Source of the DNA: DATBLE01 sp963841405
GTDB taxonomy: Bacteria > Actinomycetota > Thermoleophilia > Gaiellales > Gaiellaceae
NCBI GenBank assembly: GCA_963841405.1
Contig: CAWJCM010000010.1
Span: 5,626 to 69,625 of the forward strand
Direction: 5' to 3'
DNA: 64,000 nt
Position numbers and translations under genes: made by a program. Shown here piece by piece: positions 1 to 8,157 of this stretch. Below the pieces are notes generated by a model. It ran no database searches, was not told the DNA's origin, and saw only the letters and a program-made list of their open reading frames with translations. Numbering within the stretch: position 1 is the first letter of the stretch; each line of letters opens with the position of its first letter.

Positions 1-768
1 CGCTGTGCCGGTCATGAAGACCTCGTCGGCGAGGTAGAGGTCGCTGCGAATCAGCGGCTTCTGGACGACCGGGTAGCCGATGTCCTGCGCGATCTGGATG
101 ATCGAGTCGCGGGTGATCCCGGGCAGGATCGACGAGCTCAGGTCGGGGGTGTGCACGGTGCCGTCCTTGACGACGAAGATCGTCTCGCCCGGGCCGTCGG
201 CGACGTAGCCGTCCTCGGTGAGCAGGATCGCCTCGTCGTAGCCGGCGCGGCTCGCCTCGTGCGTGGCCAGCATCGAGTTCAGATAGACGCCGGTCGCCTT
301 CGCGGCGTGCGGGATCGTGTTCGGGCCCACCCGGCGCCACGAGGAGATCATCACGCGGACGCCCTCCTGCTGGCTCGTCTCGCCGAGGTAGGCGCCCCAG
401 GGGAAGCAGATGATCGCGACGTCCACCGGGTTGTCGCCGCAGTGGACGCCGAGCTCGCCGTAGCCGTAGAACGCGATCGGCCGCAGGTACGAGGCCTCGA
501 GGCCGTTGACGGCGAGCGTCTCGAAGCAGGCGGTGCGGAGCTCCTCGGTCGTGTAGGGCAGCTCCATGTAGAGCAGGCGGGCCGAGGCCTCGAGCCGGTC
601 GAGGTGGTCGCCGAGGCGGAAGACCGCGGGTCCGCGCTCGGTCGCGTAGCAGCGGATGCCCTCGAAGACACCGGTGCCGTAGTGGAGGCCGTGCGCGCCG
701 ACGTGGATCCGGGCGTCCGCCCAGTCCACCAGGTCGCCGTTGATCCAGATCTTCTCGCTCTCCTGCAC
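1..768 (-). CDS. ilvE: Branched-chain amino acid aminotransferase, truncated by window edge
   Basis: PLP enzyme moving the amino group between Val/Leu/Ile and 2-oxoglutarate in the cytoplasm. 256 codons are visible of a family usually about 300 residues long, so some 50 C-terminal residues lie outside the window. Seen: IWINGDLV near the N-terminus, HYGTGVFEGIR, the Schiff-base lysine at about residue 157 in HAAKATG, and the phosphate-binding LADEVFMTGTA at the cut end. GTG at 768 is the only start after an in-frame TAA. It follows the YbaK-type gene by 15 bp, at the end of a run with serA and a class V aminotransferase, which suits an amino-acid operon. A D-amino-acid transaminase is the main alternative within the fold-type IV family, but the motifs favour IlvE. 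Confidence 0.88.
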   Translation of the reverse strand, partial: MQESEKIWINGDLVDWADARIHVGAHGLHYGTGVFEGIRCYATERGPAVFRLGDHLDRLEASARLLYMELPYTTEELRTACFETLAVNGLEASYLRPIAFYGYGELGVHCGDNPVDVAIICFPWGAYLGETSQQEGVRVMISSWRRVGPNTIPHAAKATGVYLNSMLATHEASRAGYDEAILLTEDGYVADGPGETIFVVKDGTVHTPDLSSSILPGITRDSIIQIAQDIGYPVVQKPLIRSDLYLADEVFMTGTA

Positions 769-783
769 CGGCCCGCCTTGATG

Positions 784-1266
784 TTACGTGTCCTCTGCGA
801 CGTCGACCAGCTCGGCCCGCGTCACCCGGGCGAGCTCCGACGCAGGCAGCCCCGCCATGTGCCTGGGCGAGCCGGCGCCCACCCAGAGCGTGTCCTGCGT
901 CGGGATCCGGCCGTCTAGCAGGACGCGTGACACGCGGGCCAGCGCGACCGGTGCGACCGCGCCGACCTCGTAGCCCGTGACGTCGCGGACCTGCGCGGCG
1001 CTCGCGACGCGGGCGCGGTTCGACGAGGTCGCCCGCGCCACCTTGGCGGCGTCGGCGCGGCGGTCGCCCGGGACGAGGACGAGCACCCAGGAGCCGTCGC
1101 AGTCGAAGAGCAGCGACTTGACGATCCGGCCCAGCTCGCAGCCGACGGCCGCGGCTGCGGCCTCCGCGGTGGGAGTGCCGTCGGCGAACTCCTCGATCCG
1201 CGCCTCCGCGCCGGCCGCGCGGAAGGCCTCGCTCACGCGCTCGACGGATTCCGGCCAGCAGCTCAT
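784..1266 (-). CDS. YbaK/EbsC-family aminoacyl-tRNA deacylase-like protein
   Basis: 160 residues, the usual length of free-standing YbaK/ProX-type editing domains, which hydrolyse mischarged aminoacyl-tRNAs in trans. Seen: the conserved core lysine in GRIVKSLLFDCDGSWVLVL, followed by VPGDRRAD and, near residue 130, a GSPRHMAGLP segment in the place of the family's GxxxPG-type active-site loop. ATG at 1266 overlaps the serA stop by four bases (ATGA), so the two are translationally coupled. Which amino acid (Ala, Cys, Ser) is edited cannot be read from the sequence; the serA neighbour makes a serine-related role tempting but unproven. Confidence 0.8.
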   Translation of the reverse strand: MSCWPESVERVSEAFRAAGAEARIEEFADGTPTAEAAAAAVGCELGRIVKSLLFDCDGSWVLVLVPGDRRADAAKVARATSSNRARVASAAQVRDVTGYEVGAVAPVALARVSRVLLDGRIPTQDTLWVGAGSPRHMAGLPASELARVTRAELVDVAEDT

Positions 1267-2831
1267 GCCAGGGAAATGAACTGGGCGTCGTCGAAGCCCT
1301 CGGCGCGGATGCGCTCGACCAGCTCCACGGGGGCTGGGCCGTCGATCGCGAACGCCATCAGCGCCTTCCCGGCCGCGTGCGTCCGCGAGACGGCCATGTT
1401 CGCGATGTTCACGCCGTGCTCGCCGAACATCGTCCCCACCCGGCCGATCACGCCGGGCATGTCCGTGTACCGCAGAAAGACGAGGTTGGCGGCGAGCTCG
1501 ATGTCGATCGAGAAGCCGAGCGCGCCGGCCAGAAAGAGGCGCGGCTCCGGCCCGATCGTCGTTCCGGAGACGGCGACGCCGTCGGCCCGCACCTCGACGA
1601 GGTTCATGTAGTCGCGCGACGCGCGGAAGCGCTCCTCGGAGACGGCGATGCCGCGCTCCGCCGCGATCACCGGGGCGTTCACGTAGTTGACCGCCTGGTC
1701 GACGCGGCCCTGGAAGACGCCGTTCAGAGCGGCCACCGTGAGCAGCCGCGTGTCGTACTCGGAGAGCGGCCCGTGCGCGGCGACGACGACGCGCTTCGGC
1801 CACCCGCCCTCGAGCTCCACGGCGAGCCGGCCGAGCTTCGCCGCCAGCGGAATGAACGGACCGAGCATCTCGAGGTCGGCGGCGTCGACGACGGGGATGT
1901 TCACGGCGTTCGTGACCAGGCCGCCCTCGAGGGCGGCGACGATCTGCTCGGCGACGATCACGCCCGCCCGGTCCTGTGCCTCGTCGGTGGAGGCGGCCAG
2001 GTGCGGCGTGACCACGACCTCGTCGAGCGCGAGCAGAGGACCGGAATAGGGCTCCGACGAGAAGACGTCGAGGGCCGCGCCAGCGAGCTTGCCCGAGCGG
2101 ATCGCCTCGACGAGGGCGTCCTCGTCCACGAGCGCGCCCCGCGCGGCGTTGATCAGGCGGGCGCCGTCTCGCATCGACCCGAGCGCGTCGCGGCCGATGA
2201 TCCCCGCCGTCTCGTCCGTCAGCGGCAGGTGGAGCGTGACGAAGTCGGCCGCGCCGAGCACGGCCTCGAGCGTCGTCTCGCGCTCGATCCCCGCCTCGCG
2301 GAACCGGTCCTCGCCGACGAACGGGTCGAAGGCGACGACGCGCATGCCCAGGCCGGCGGCGCGGCGGGCGACCTGCTGGCCGATGCGGCCGAGACCGAGG
2401 ACGCCGAGCGTCTTGCCGGCGAGCTCGATCCCGCCCCAGCGCGAGCGCTCCCACGTTCCCTGCTTCAGCGCCGCATGCGCCTGCGGGATGTTCCGCGCGA
2501 GCGCGACGAGGAGCCCGATCGTCTGCTCGGCGGCCGAGACGACCGTCGAGTCGGGAGCGTTCGCGACGACGATCCCACGGCGTGTGGCAGCGTCCACGTC
2601 GACGTTGTCGACTCCGACGCCCGCCCGCCCGATCACCTTCAGCCGGTCGGCACGCTCGATCACGTCCCCGGTCAGCTTCGTCGCCGAGCGGATCACGATC
2701 GCGTCGTAGCCGGCAATCGTCTCGGCGAGGTCGGAGTCGCCGTCCACGTCGACGTCGAAGCGGCTGCGAAGGAGCTCGACGCCCGCAACTGCGATCGGCT
2801 CCCGGACGAGCACCCGCGGACGATCAGGCAT
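1263..2831 (-). CDS. serA: D-3-phosphoglycerate dehydrogenase
   Basis: First step of the phosphorylated serine pathway: 3-phosphoglycerate plus NAD to 3-phosphohydroxypyruvate. 522 residues, the long type I form. Order: substrate domain, NAD-binding Rossmann domain with GLGRIGQQVARR (about 147-158), catalytic Arg in NAARGALVDEDAL and His in VVTPHLAAS, an intervening ASB domain, then a C-terminal ACT domain (TDMPGVIGRVGTMFGEHG) that normally mediates serine feedback inhibition. The start overlaps the end of the aminotransferase gene by eight bases, and the stop overlaps the next start. The pairing with a class V aminotransferase suggests both act in serine synthesis. Confidence 0.95.
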   Translation of the reverse strand: MPDRPRVLVREPIAVAGVELLRSRFDVDVDGDSDLAETIAGYDAIVIRSATKLTGDVIERADRLKVIGRAGVGVDNVDVDAATRRGIVVANAPDSTVVSAAEQTIGLLVALARNIPQAHAALKQGTWERSRWGGIELAGKTLGVLGLGRIGQQVARRAAGLGMRVVAFDPFVGEDRFREAGIERETTLEAVLGAADFVTLHLPLTDETAGIIGRDALGSMRDGARLINAARGALVDEDALVEAIRSGKLAGAALDVFSSEPYSGPLLALDEVVVTPHLAASTDEAQDRAGVIVAEQIVAALEGGLVTNAVNIPVVDAADLEMLGPFIPLAAKLGRLAVELEGGWPKRVVVAAHGPLSEYDTRLLTVAALNGVFQGRVDQAVNYVNAPVIAAERGIAVSEERFRASRDYMNLVEVRADGVAVSGTTIGPEPRLFLAGALGFSIDIELAANLVFLRYTDMPGVIGRVGTMFGEHGVNIANMAVSRTHAAGKALMAFAIDGPAPVELVERIRAEGFDDAQFISLA

Positions 2832-3978
2832 TCCGCGCGGGAACGGCTGAGTAAGCCTCGAGCGCGCGGGCCACGCCGACGCCGCGCTCGACCTCCGCGC
2901 CGGCCTCCACGAGAGCGAGCTCGACGGCGGCGAGCGCGGCGACGACGTCGAAGACGTCGTAGTAGCCGATGTGGCCGATGCGGAAGAGTCGGTTCTTCAG
3001 GTCGCCGTGGCCGCCGGCGACGGTGACGCCGTAGCGGTCGCGGAGCGCGAGCCGCAGCTCGCCCGCGTCGACGCCGTCCGGCGTGAGGATCGCGGTGACG
3101 ACGGCCGAGCGGTCCTCATCGGGCGAGAACAGCTCGAGCCCCATCGCCTTCGCGCCCTCGCGGCAGGCGCGGCCGAGGCGGACATGGCGGTCGAACGCGG
3201 CCTCGAGTCCCTCGTCCAGCAGCAGCCCGAGCGCCACGTTCAACCCGCGGACGAGCGAAACGGCCGGCGTGAACGCGCTGTCCAGCTTCGCCTGCCCGGC
3301 GCGCGTGCGCTCCCAGTCGAAGTAGAACCGAGGCGACGAGCCGAGCGCGGCGAACGCAGCCTCCGACACGGAGACGAGTCCGATCCCGGGCGGGGTCATC
3401 AGCGCCTTCTGCGAGCCGGAGGCGACGACGTCGAGACCCCACGCGTCGGTCTCGAGTGGGACGGCGCCGAGGCTGGAGACGGCGTCGACGACCACCAACG
3501 CGCCCGACCCCTTCGCGGCGGCGGCAAGCCCCTGGACGTCGGCGACCACGCCGGTCGACGTCTCCGAGTGCGTGAGGAACACGGCCTTGGCGCCGCCGGC
3601 CTCCTCGAGCTTCGCGGTCAGATCCTCCGCGCGCGGTGTCTCTCCCCACTCGTACTCGACCGCCTGCACGTCGGCGCCGTACGCGGTCGCCAGCGCCCGC
3701 CAGCGCTCGCCGAACGCGCCCGCCGAGACGACGGCGACGCGGTCGCCGCGCGAGCAGAGGTTCGCGACCGCGGACTCCATCGCACCCGTTCCGGACGAGG
3801 TGAACAGGAGCACGTCGCCGGCGGTGCGGTACACGGCGTGGAGCCGCTCGAGGCATTCGCCGAACAGCTCGCGGTAGTCCGGCCCGCGGTGGTGGACGAC
3901 CGGCTCGGCGAGCGCGGACAAAACCTCGGGCGGAACGGGCGTCGGCCCGGGCGTGAACAGATACCGCTTCGCCGACAT
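2824..3978 (-). CDS. Class V aminotransferase (alanine-glyoxylate / serine-glyoxylate / phosphoserine type)
   Basis: 384-residue PLP enzyme of fold type I. Seen: N-terminal LFTPGPTPVPPEVL and HHRGPDYRELF typical of AGT/SGAT proteins, SSGTGAMESAVANL for cofactor binding, and the PLP lysine in SGSQKALMTPPGIG. Overlap with serA by eight bases implies co-translation. In several lineages without a canonical SerC, an AGT-like protein next to serA acts as phosphoserine aminotransferase. That is the likeliest role here, but it is inferred from context, and serine-glyoxylate transamination remains possible. ATG at 3978 is first in the operon; the 100-bp space to the divergent exporter should hold promoters for both, but no strong hexamers stand out. 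Confidence 0.85.
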   Translation of the reverse strand: MSAKRYLFTPGPTPVPPEVLSALAEPVVHHRGPDYRELFGECLERLHAVYRTAGDVLLFTSSGTGAMESAVANLCSRGDRVAVVSAGAFGERWRALATAYGADVQAVEYEWGETPRAEDLTAKLEEAGGAKAVFLTHSETSTGVVADVQGLAAAAKGSGALVVVDAVSSLGAVPLETDAWGLDVVASGSQKALMTPPGIGLVSVSEAAFAALGSSPRFYFDWERTRAGQAKLDSAFTPAVSLVRGLNVALGLLLDEGLEAAFDRHVRLGRACREGAKAMGLELFSPDEDRSAVVTAILTPDGVDAGELRLALRDRYGVTVAGGHGDLKNRLFRIGHIGYYDVFDVVAALAAVELALVEAGAEVERGVGVARALEAYSAVPARNA

Positions 3979-4082
3979 CCGCGTCGAGCGTAGCGAAGAG
4001 TGTGGCTACCCCCACTGCGGGGGCAGGCAGCGCTTGTTAGTTTGGCAGCATGGAACATGCGGCCCCTGCAGAGGAGCAGCCG

Positions 4083-4829
4083 ATGGGCAATGCGGAAGCG
4101 AACGGAGCCGTCGTGGTCGCGCAGGACGTCGCCCGCCGCTACGGCGAGGGCGACACGGCCGTCGACGCGCTCCGCGGCGTTTCGCTGGACGTGTCGCGGG
4201 GACAGCTGACCACGGTCATGGGCCCGTCGGGCTCGGGCAAGTCGACGCTGATGCACATCCTCGCCGGGCTCGACCGCCCGACCGGCGGCAGCGTCGAGAT
4301 CGGCGGCACCGAGATCACCACGCTCGGCGACTCCGACCTGACGAAGCTCCGCCGCGAGCACATCGGCTTCATCTTCCAGTTTTTCAACCTGCTGCCGATG
4401 CTCTCGGCCGAGGAGAACATCACTCTCCCCCTGACGATCGCCGGCGAGAAGGCCGACGAGGCCTGGCTCGAACAGCTGATCGCCTCGGTCGGGCTGAAGG
4501 ATCGGCGCTCCCACCGCCCGTCCGAGCTCTCCGGCGGACAGCAGCAGCGCGTCGCGATCGCGCGCGCGCTGGTCTCGAAGCCGACCGTCGTCTTCGCCGA
4601 CGAGCCGACCGGCAACCTCGACTCGAAGACCGGCGGCGAAATCCTCGAGCTCCTGCGCCAGGCGGTGCAGGACGGCGGCCAGACGACCGTGATGGTCACG
4701 CACGACCCGCGCTCGGCCTCGATCGCCGACCGGATCCTGTTCCTCGCCGACGGCAACATCGTCAAGGAGCTCCCCCGGTCCGAACCGCACGACGTGATCG
4801 CAGCGATGGAGGAGATCGGCCGGACGTGA
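4083..4829 (+). CDS. ABC transporter ATP-binding protein, MacB/LolD type
   Basis: Energises export or substrate extrusion by the FtsX-type permease that follows. Seen: Walker A GPSGSGKST, Q-loop in GFIFQFFNLLPML, signature LSGGQQQR, Walker B VVFADEPTGNLDS, H-loop MVTHD. Start choice: ATG at 4083 has GAGGAG six bases upstream, giving 248 residues; an in-frame ATG at 4050 (259 residues) has no ribosome site and would need leaderless translation. The stop overlaps the permease GTG (GTGA), so the two are coupled. Confidence 0.9.
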   Translation: MGNAEANGAVVVAQDVARRYGEGDTAVDALRGVSLDVSRGQLTTVMGPSGSGKSTLMHILAGLDRPTGGSVEIGGTEITTLGDSDLTKLRREHIGFIFQFFNLLPMLSAEENITLPLTIAGEKADEAWLEQLIASVGLKDRRSHRPSELSGGQQQRVAIARALVSKPTVVFADEPTGNLDSKTGGEILELLRQAVQDGGQTTVMVTHDPRSASIADRILFLADGNIVKELPRSEPHDVIAAMEEIGRT

Positions 4830-7378
4830 GGTCGATCGCGCTCCGCGGGCTCTGGGCGCGGAAGCTCAGGACGTTCCTGACCGCGTTCGCGATCGTGCTC
4901 GGAATCGCGACCGTGAGCGGCACGTTCGTGCTGACGGACTCGATCACACACGCGTTCAACGCGATCTTCTCGAACATCTACCGCGGCACCGACGCGTCCA
5001 TCACCGGGAAGTCGGCGGTCAGCGCCGACGCGACCACCGACCTGCCGCCGTTCGACGAGTCGCTGCTCGGGAAGGTGGAGGATCTGCCGTCCGTCCAGGC
5101 GGCGATCGGCGGCGTCGCCGACACGGCGAACCTGATCGGCTCGAACGGCAAGGTGATCAGCTTCGGGGGCGCCCCGCATCTCGGCTTCTCCGTCGATCCG
5201 ACCCAGGCGAGGTTCAACTCCCTCTCCCTGGTCGAAGGCAAGTGGCCCGGCCCGAACCAGGTCGTGATCGACCATTCGACCGCGAGCAAGAAGCACATCT
5301 CCGTCGGCGACCGTATCGGCGTGGAGGCGCAGGGGAGCGCCCAGCCCTTCACCGTGTCCGGCCTGGTCAAGTTCGGCACGAGCGGGCTCGACATCGGCGG
5401 CGCCACGCTCGCCGGATTCGACCTGAAGAGCGCTCAGCGCCTCTTCCGGAAGGAGGGCAAGCTCGACCAGATCCGGGTCTCGAAGAAGCCCGGGGTCAGC
5501 GAGGCCGAGCTGCTCTCCGACATCCGGTCGATCCTCCCGCCGCAGACGCAGGTGAAGAGCGGAGCCGAGCAGGCGGACACGGACGCCGGCGACACCAACG
5601 CCTTCACCAGCTTCCTGCAGAAGTTCCTGCTCTCGTTCGGGATCATCGCGCTGTTCGTCGGCTCGTTCGTGATCGCCAACTCGCTGTCGATCACGGTCAC
5701 CCAGCGGACGCGCGAGTTCGCGACGCTGCGGACGCTGGGGGCGACACGGCGCCAGATCAGGCGGTCGGTGCTGCTCGAGTCGTTCGTGATGGGGTTCCTT
5801 GCCTCGGTGGTCGGGCTCTTCCTCGGCCTCGGGCTGGCGAAGCTCCTCTTCTGGCTCTTCGGCGAGGTGGGGTTCACGCTGCCGAACACCGGCCTCCTGT
5901 TCAAGACCCGCACGATCATCGTCTGCCTGGTGGTGGGAACGCTCGTGACGATGCTGGCCAGCCTGCGGCCGGCGCGCCGCGCGACCCGCGTGCCGCCGAT
6001 CGCGGCCGTCCGGGAGGGCGCGAAGCTTCCCCCGGGCCGGTTCGCAAAGTACCGCGGCGTCGGATCGGCAACGCTGGCGGTGCTCGGTTTCCTCGTGCTC
6101 GCCTACGGGATGTGGGGAGCGAGCGGTACGGGCCCGGTGCTCGCCTTCATGGGCATCGGCGCCGTCCTGATCTTCTTCGGCGTCGCGCTGTTCACCGCGC
6201 AGCTGATCCGGCCGCTCGCCGCGGTGCTGGGCATCCCGGGCGACCGCCTGGCCGGAGCCCCGGGAATCCTCGCCCGTGAGAACGCGATCCGGAACCCGCA
6301 GCGGACCGGCTCGTCGGCGGCGGCGCTGATGATCGGACTGACGCTGGTCACGCTCGTCACCATGCTGGCGACCTCGATCCGCGCTTCGTTCTTCGGCGCG
6401 GTCGACAAGATCTTCATCGCCGACTACGCCGTCACCGCCGAGAACAACTTCGACCTGATCCCCTCGGCGATCGGAAGGACGCTCGAGCAGACGCCCGGCG
6501 TCCACGACGTCGTCGGCGTCCGGGTCGGCGACATGCGCATCAACGGCAAGCGGAACACCCTGTCGGCGGTGAACCCGGGCGGAAGCAAGATCTTCCGGCT
6601 CGACTGGACCGCGGGCTCGCCCGCAACGCTCGACACCCTCGGGCAGAACGACGCGTTCACGGACAAGGACTACGCGAAGAAGCACGACCTGTCGCTCGGC
6701 TCGAAGGTCACGATCCTCGTGCCGAACGGCCAGCGGCCGACCTTCAGGATCGCCGGCATCTACGACCCGCCGTCCGGCGGCTCTCCCTTCAACGGGCCGC
6801 TCGTGATCTCGACCGCGACCTTCGACCGGCTCTACACCACGCCCCAGGACCAGTTCGTGTTCTTCAACGTGAACGGGGGCGCATCGCCCGAGGCGAGCGC
6901 CCGCCTCGACAGAGACCTGAAGGGCTTCCCGAACGCGAAGGTCCAGACCCGCGAGGAGTTCAAGAAGAACCAGGCGAGCTTCATCGGGAACATCCTCAAC
7001 ATCCTCTACGTGCTGCTGGCGCTGTCGGTGATCGTCAGCCTCTTCGGGATCGTGAACACGCTCGTGCTGACGATCTACGAGCGCACCCGGGAGCTCGGCA
7101 TGCTGCGGGCCGTCGGCATGACCCGCTGGCAGGTGCGGTGGATGGTTTCGCTGGAGAGCGTGGTCACGGCGCTGATCGGCGCCGTCGTCGGCATCGTGCT
7201 CGGGATCGTCCTCTCGGTGCTGATGATCGTGCGCGTGGACTTCCTCGTGCTCTCCTGGCCGGTCGGCTCGCTGATCGTGTTCGCGATCGTGGCCGTGATC
7301 GCGGGGATGGTCGCCGCGATCTTCCCGGCAAGACGGGCGGCGCGGCTCAACGTCCTCGAGGCCCTGCAGTACGAGTAA
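4826..7378 (+). CDS. FtsX/MacB-type ABC permease
   Basis: 850 residues with an N-terminal membrane segment (RTFLTAFAIVLGIATVSG), a long extracytoplasmic MacB_PCD domain, then FtsX membrane blocks. Two repeats of permease are present: the first core at about 260-400 (ITVTQRTREFATLRTLGAT), a second extracytoplasmic loop, and a second core near the C-terminus (LTIYERTRELGMLRAVGMT). This duplicated layout is that of large actinobacterial exporters. Works with the adjacent ATPase; the substrate is unknown. GTG start at 4826 overlaps the ATPase stop. A hairpin of the dispersed GGTTCCCCC family begins four bases after its stop. Confidence 0.9.
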   Translation: MRSIALRGLWARKLRTFLTAFAIVLGIATVSGTFVLTDSITHAFNAIFSNIYRGTDASITGKSAVSADATTDLPPFDESLLGKVEDLPSVQAAIGGVADTANLIGSNGKVISFGGAPHLGFSVDPTQARFNSLSLVEGKWPGPNQVVIDHSTASKKHISVGDRIGVEAQGSAQPFTVSGLVKFGTSGLDIGGATLAGFDLKSAQRLFRKEGKLDQIRVSKKPGVSEAELLSDIRSILPPQTQVKSGAEQADTDAGDTNAFTSFLQKFLLSFGIIALFVGSFVIANSLSITVTQRTREFATLRTLGATRRQIRRSVLLESFVMGFLASVVGLFLGLGLAKLLFWLFGEVGFTLPNTGLLFKTRTIIVCLVVGTLVTMLASLRPARRATRVPPIAAVREGAKLPPGRFAKYRGVGSATLAVLGFLVLAYGMWGASGTGPVLAFMGIGAVLIFFGVALFTAQLIRPLAAVLGIPGDRLAGAPGILARENAIRNPQRTGSSAAALMIGLTLVTLVTMLATSIRASFFGAVDKIFIADYAVTAENNFDLIPSAIGRTLEQTPGVHDVVGVRVGDMRINGKRNTLSAVNPGGSKIFRLDWTAGSPATLDTLGQNDAFTDKDYAKKHDLSLGSKVTILVPNGQRPTFRIAGIYDPPSGGSPFNGPLVISTATFDRLYTTPQDQFVFFNVNGGASPEASARLDRDLKGFPNAKVQTREEFKKNQASFIGNILNILYVLLALSVIVSLFGIVNTLVLTIYERTRELGMLRAVGMTRWQVRWMVSLESVVTALIGAVVGIVLGIVLSVLMIVRVDFLVLSWPVGSLIVFAIVAVIAGMVAAIFPARRAARLNVLEALQYE

Positions 7379-7381
7379 GGG

Positions 7382-7408
7382 CACGGGGAAACCCATGGTT
7401 CCCCCGTG
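7382..7408. terminator. Hairpin of the dispersed GGTTCCCCC family
   Basis: Inverted repeat CACGGGG-AAACC ... GGTT-CCCCCGTG around a CAT loop, immediately downstream of the permease stop. It matches three other hairpins in the window (25611, 50378, 51852). Position right after stop codons suggests transcription termination; there is no U-tract, so the mechanism is uncertain. Confidence 0.55.
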
Positions 7409-7551
7409 GGCCCCCTCCTTCTTGATGGCGACTTCCCGGCGGTTTCTTGCGCTCCGGCGAGAGCGCGGTCTCGCCTCCGCGCGCGGCAGGGTAGCGCTCA
7501 CAGACCGAAAGACCGGCGCCCGCACCGGACGGGGTTGGAGACAATGATGGC

Positions 7552-8097
7552 GTGGATTCGCTGAAGGGTCAGCTGCTCCTCGCCTCGCCGGCGCTCTTCG
7601 ATCCAAACTTCCGGCGGGCGGTGGTGCTCGTCACAGAGCACACCGACGAAGGCGCAGCCGGGCTCGTCCTCAACCGACCGTCGGAGACGGCGGTCGCCGA
7701 CGCGGTCCCCGACCTGCTGCCGCTCGTCTCCGACGAGGAGCGCGTGTACGTCGGCGGGCCGGTGCAGGAGTCGGCCGTGCTCGTGCTCGCCGAGTTCGAG
7801 GACCCGGAGGAAGCGGCGCTGCTCGTGGTCGACGACGTCGGCTTCCTGCCGGGCGACGGCGACTTCGACCTGCTCGCAGGCGCGACCCGGCGCGTGCGCG
7901 TGTTCGCCGGCTACGCCGGCTGGGGGCCGGGCCAGCTCGAGGCTGAGCTCGAGGAGTCGTCCTGGATCCTGGGGTCGTCGCGGGCGCCGGAGCTCTTCCC
8001 CGAGCCCGAGGACGACCTCTGGGCACGCGTGCTGCGGGACAAGGGCGGCGTCTACCGCGTGGTCGCCCTGATGCCCGAGGACCCGACGGTCAACTAG
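7552..8097 (+). CDS. YqgE/AlgH family protein (UPF0301)
   Basis: 181 residues, normal family length. Seen: the family hallmarks GQLLLASPALFDPNFRRAVV, HTDEGAAGLVLNRP, a VYVGGPVQ motif and GYAGWGPGQLEAEL. No enzymatic role is established for the family; AlgH was linked genetically to alginate regulation in Pseudomonas, a role not transferable here. GTG at 7552 starts the conserved MDSLKGQ-type N-terminus. It stands alone, between the exporter and the decayed cyclase gene. Confidence 0.88.
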   Translation: MDSLKGQLLLASPALFDPNFRRAVVLVTEHTDEGAAGLVLNRPSETAVADAVPDLLPLVSDEERVYVGGPVQESAVLVLAEFEDPEEAALLVVDDVGFLPGDGDFDLLAGATRRVRVFAGYAGWGPGQLEAELEESSWILGSSRAPELFPEPEDDLWARVLRDKGGVYRVVALMPEDPTVN

Positions 8098-8157
8098 CGC
8101 CGCCCGGCCCCTCGGCGTCGATTGACGCCGAGAATCGCGATCCCCAGACTGGTTTCC

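Noticed and set aside
3953..4825. N-terminal extension of the permease frame over the ATPase gene
   Set aside because: It is a shadow of the ATPase in another frame; the true start is GTG 4826 overlapping the ATPase stop.
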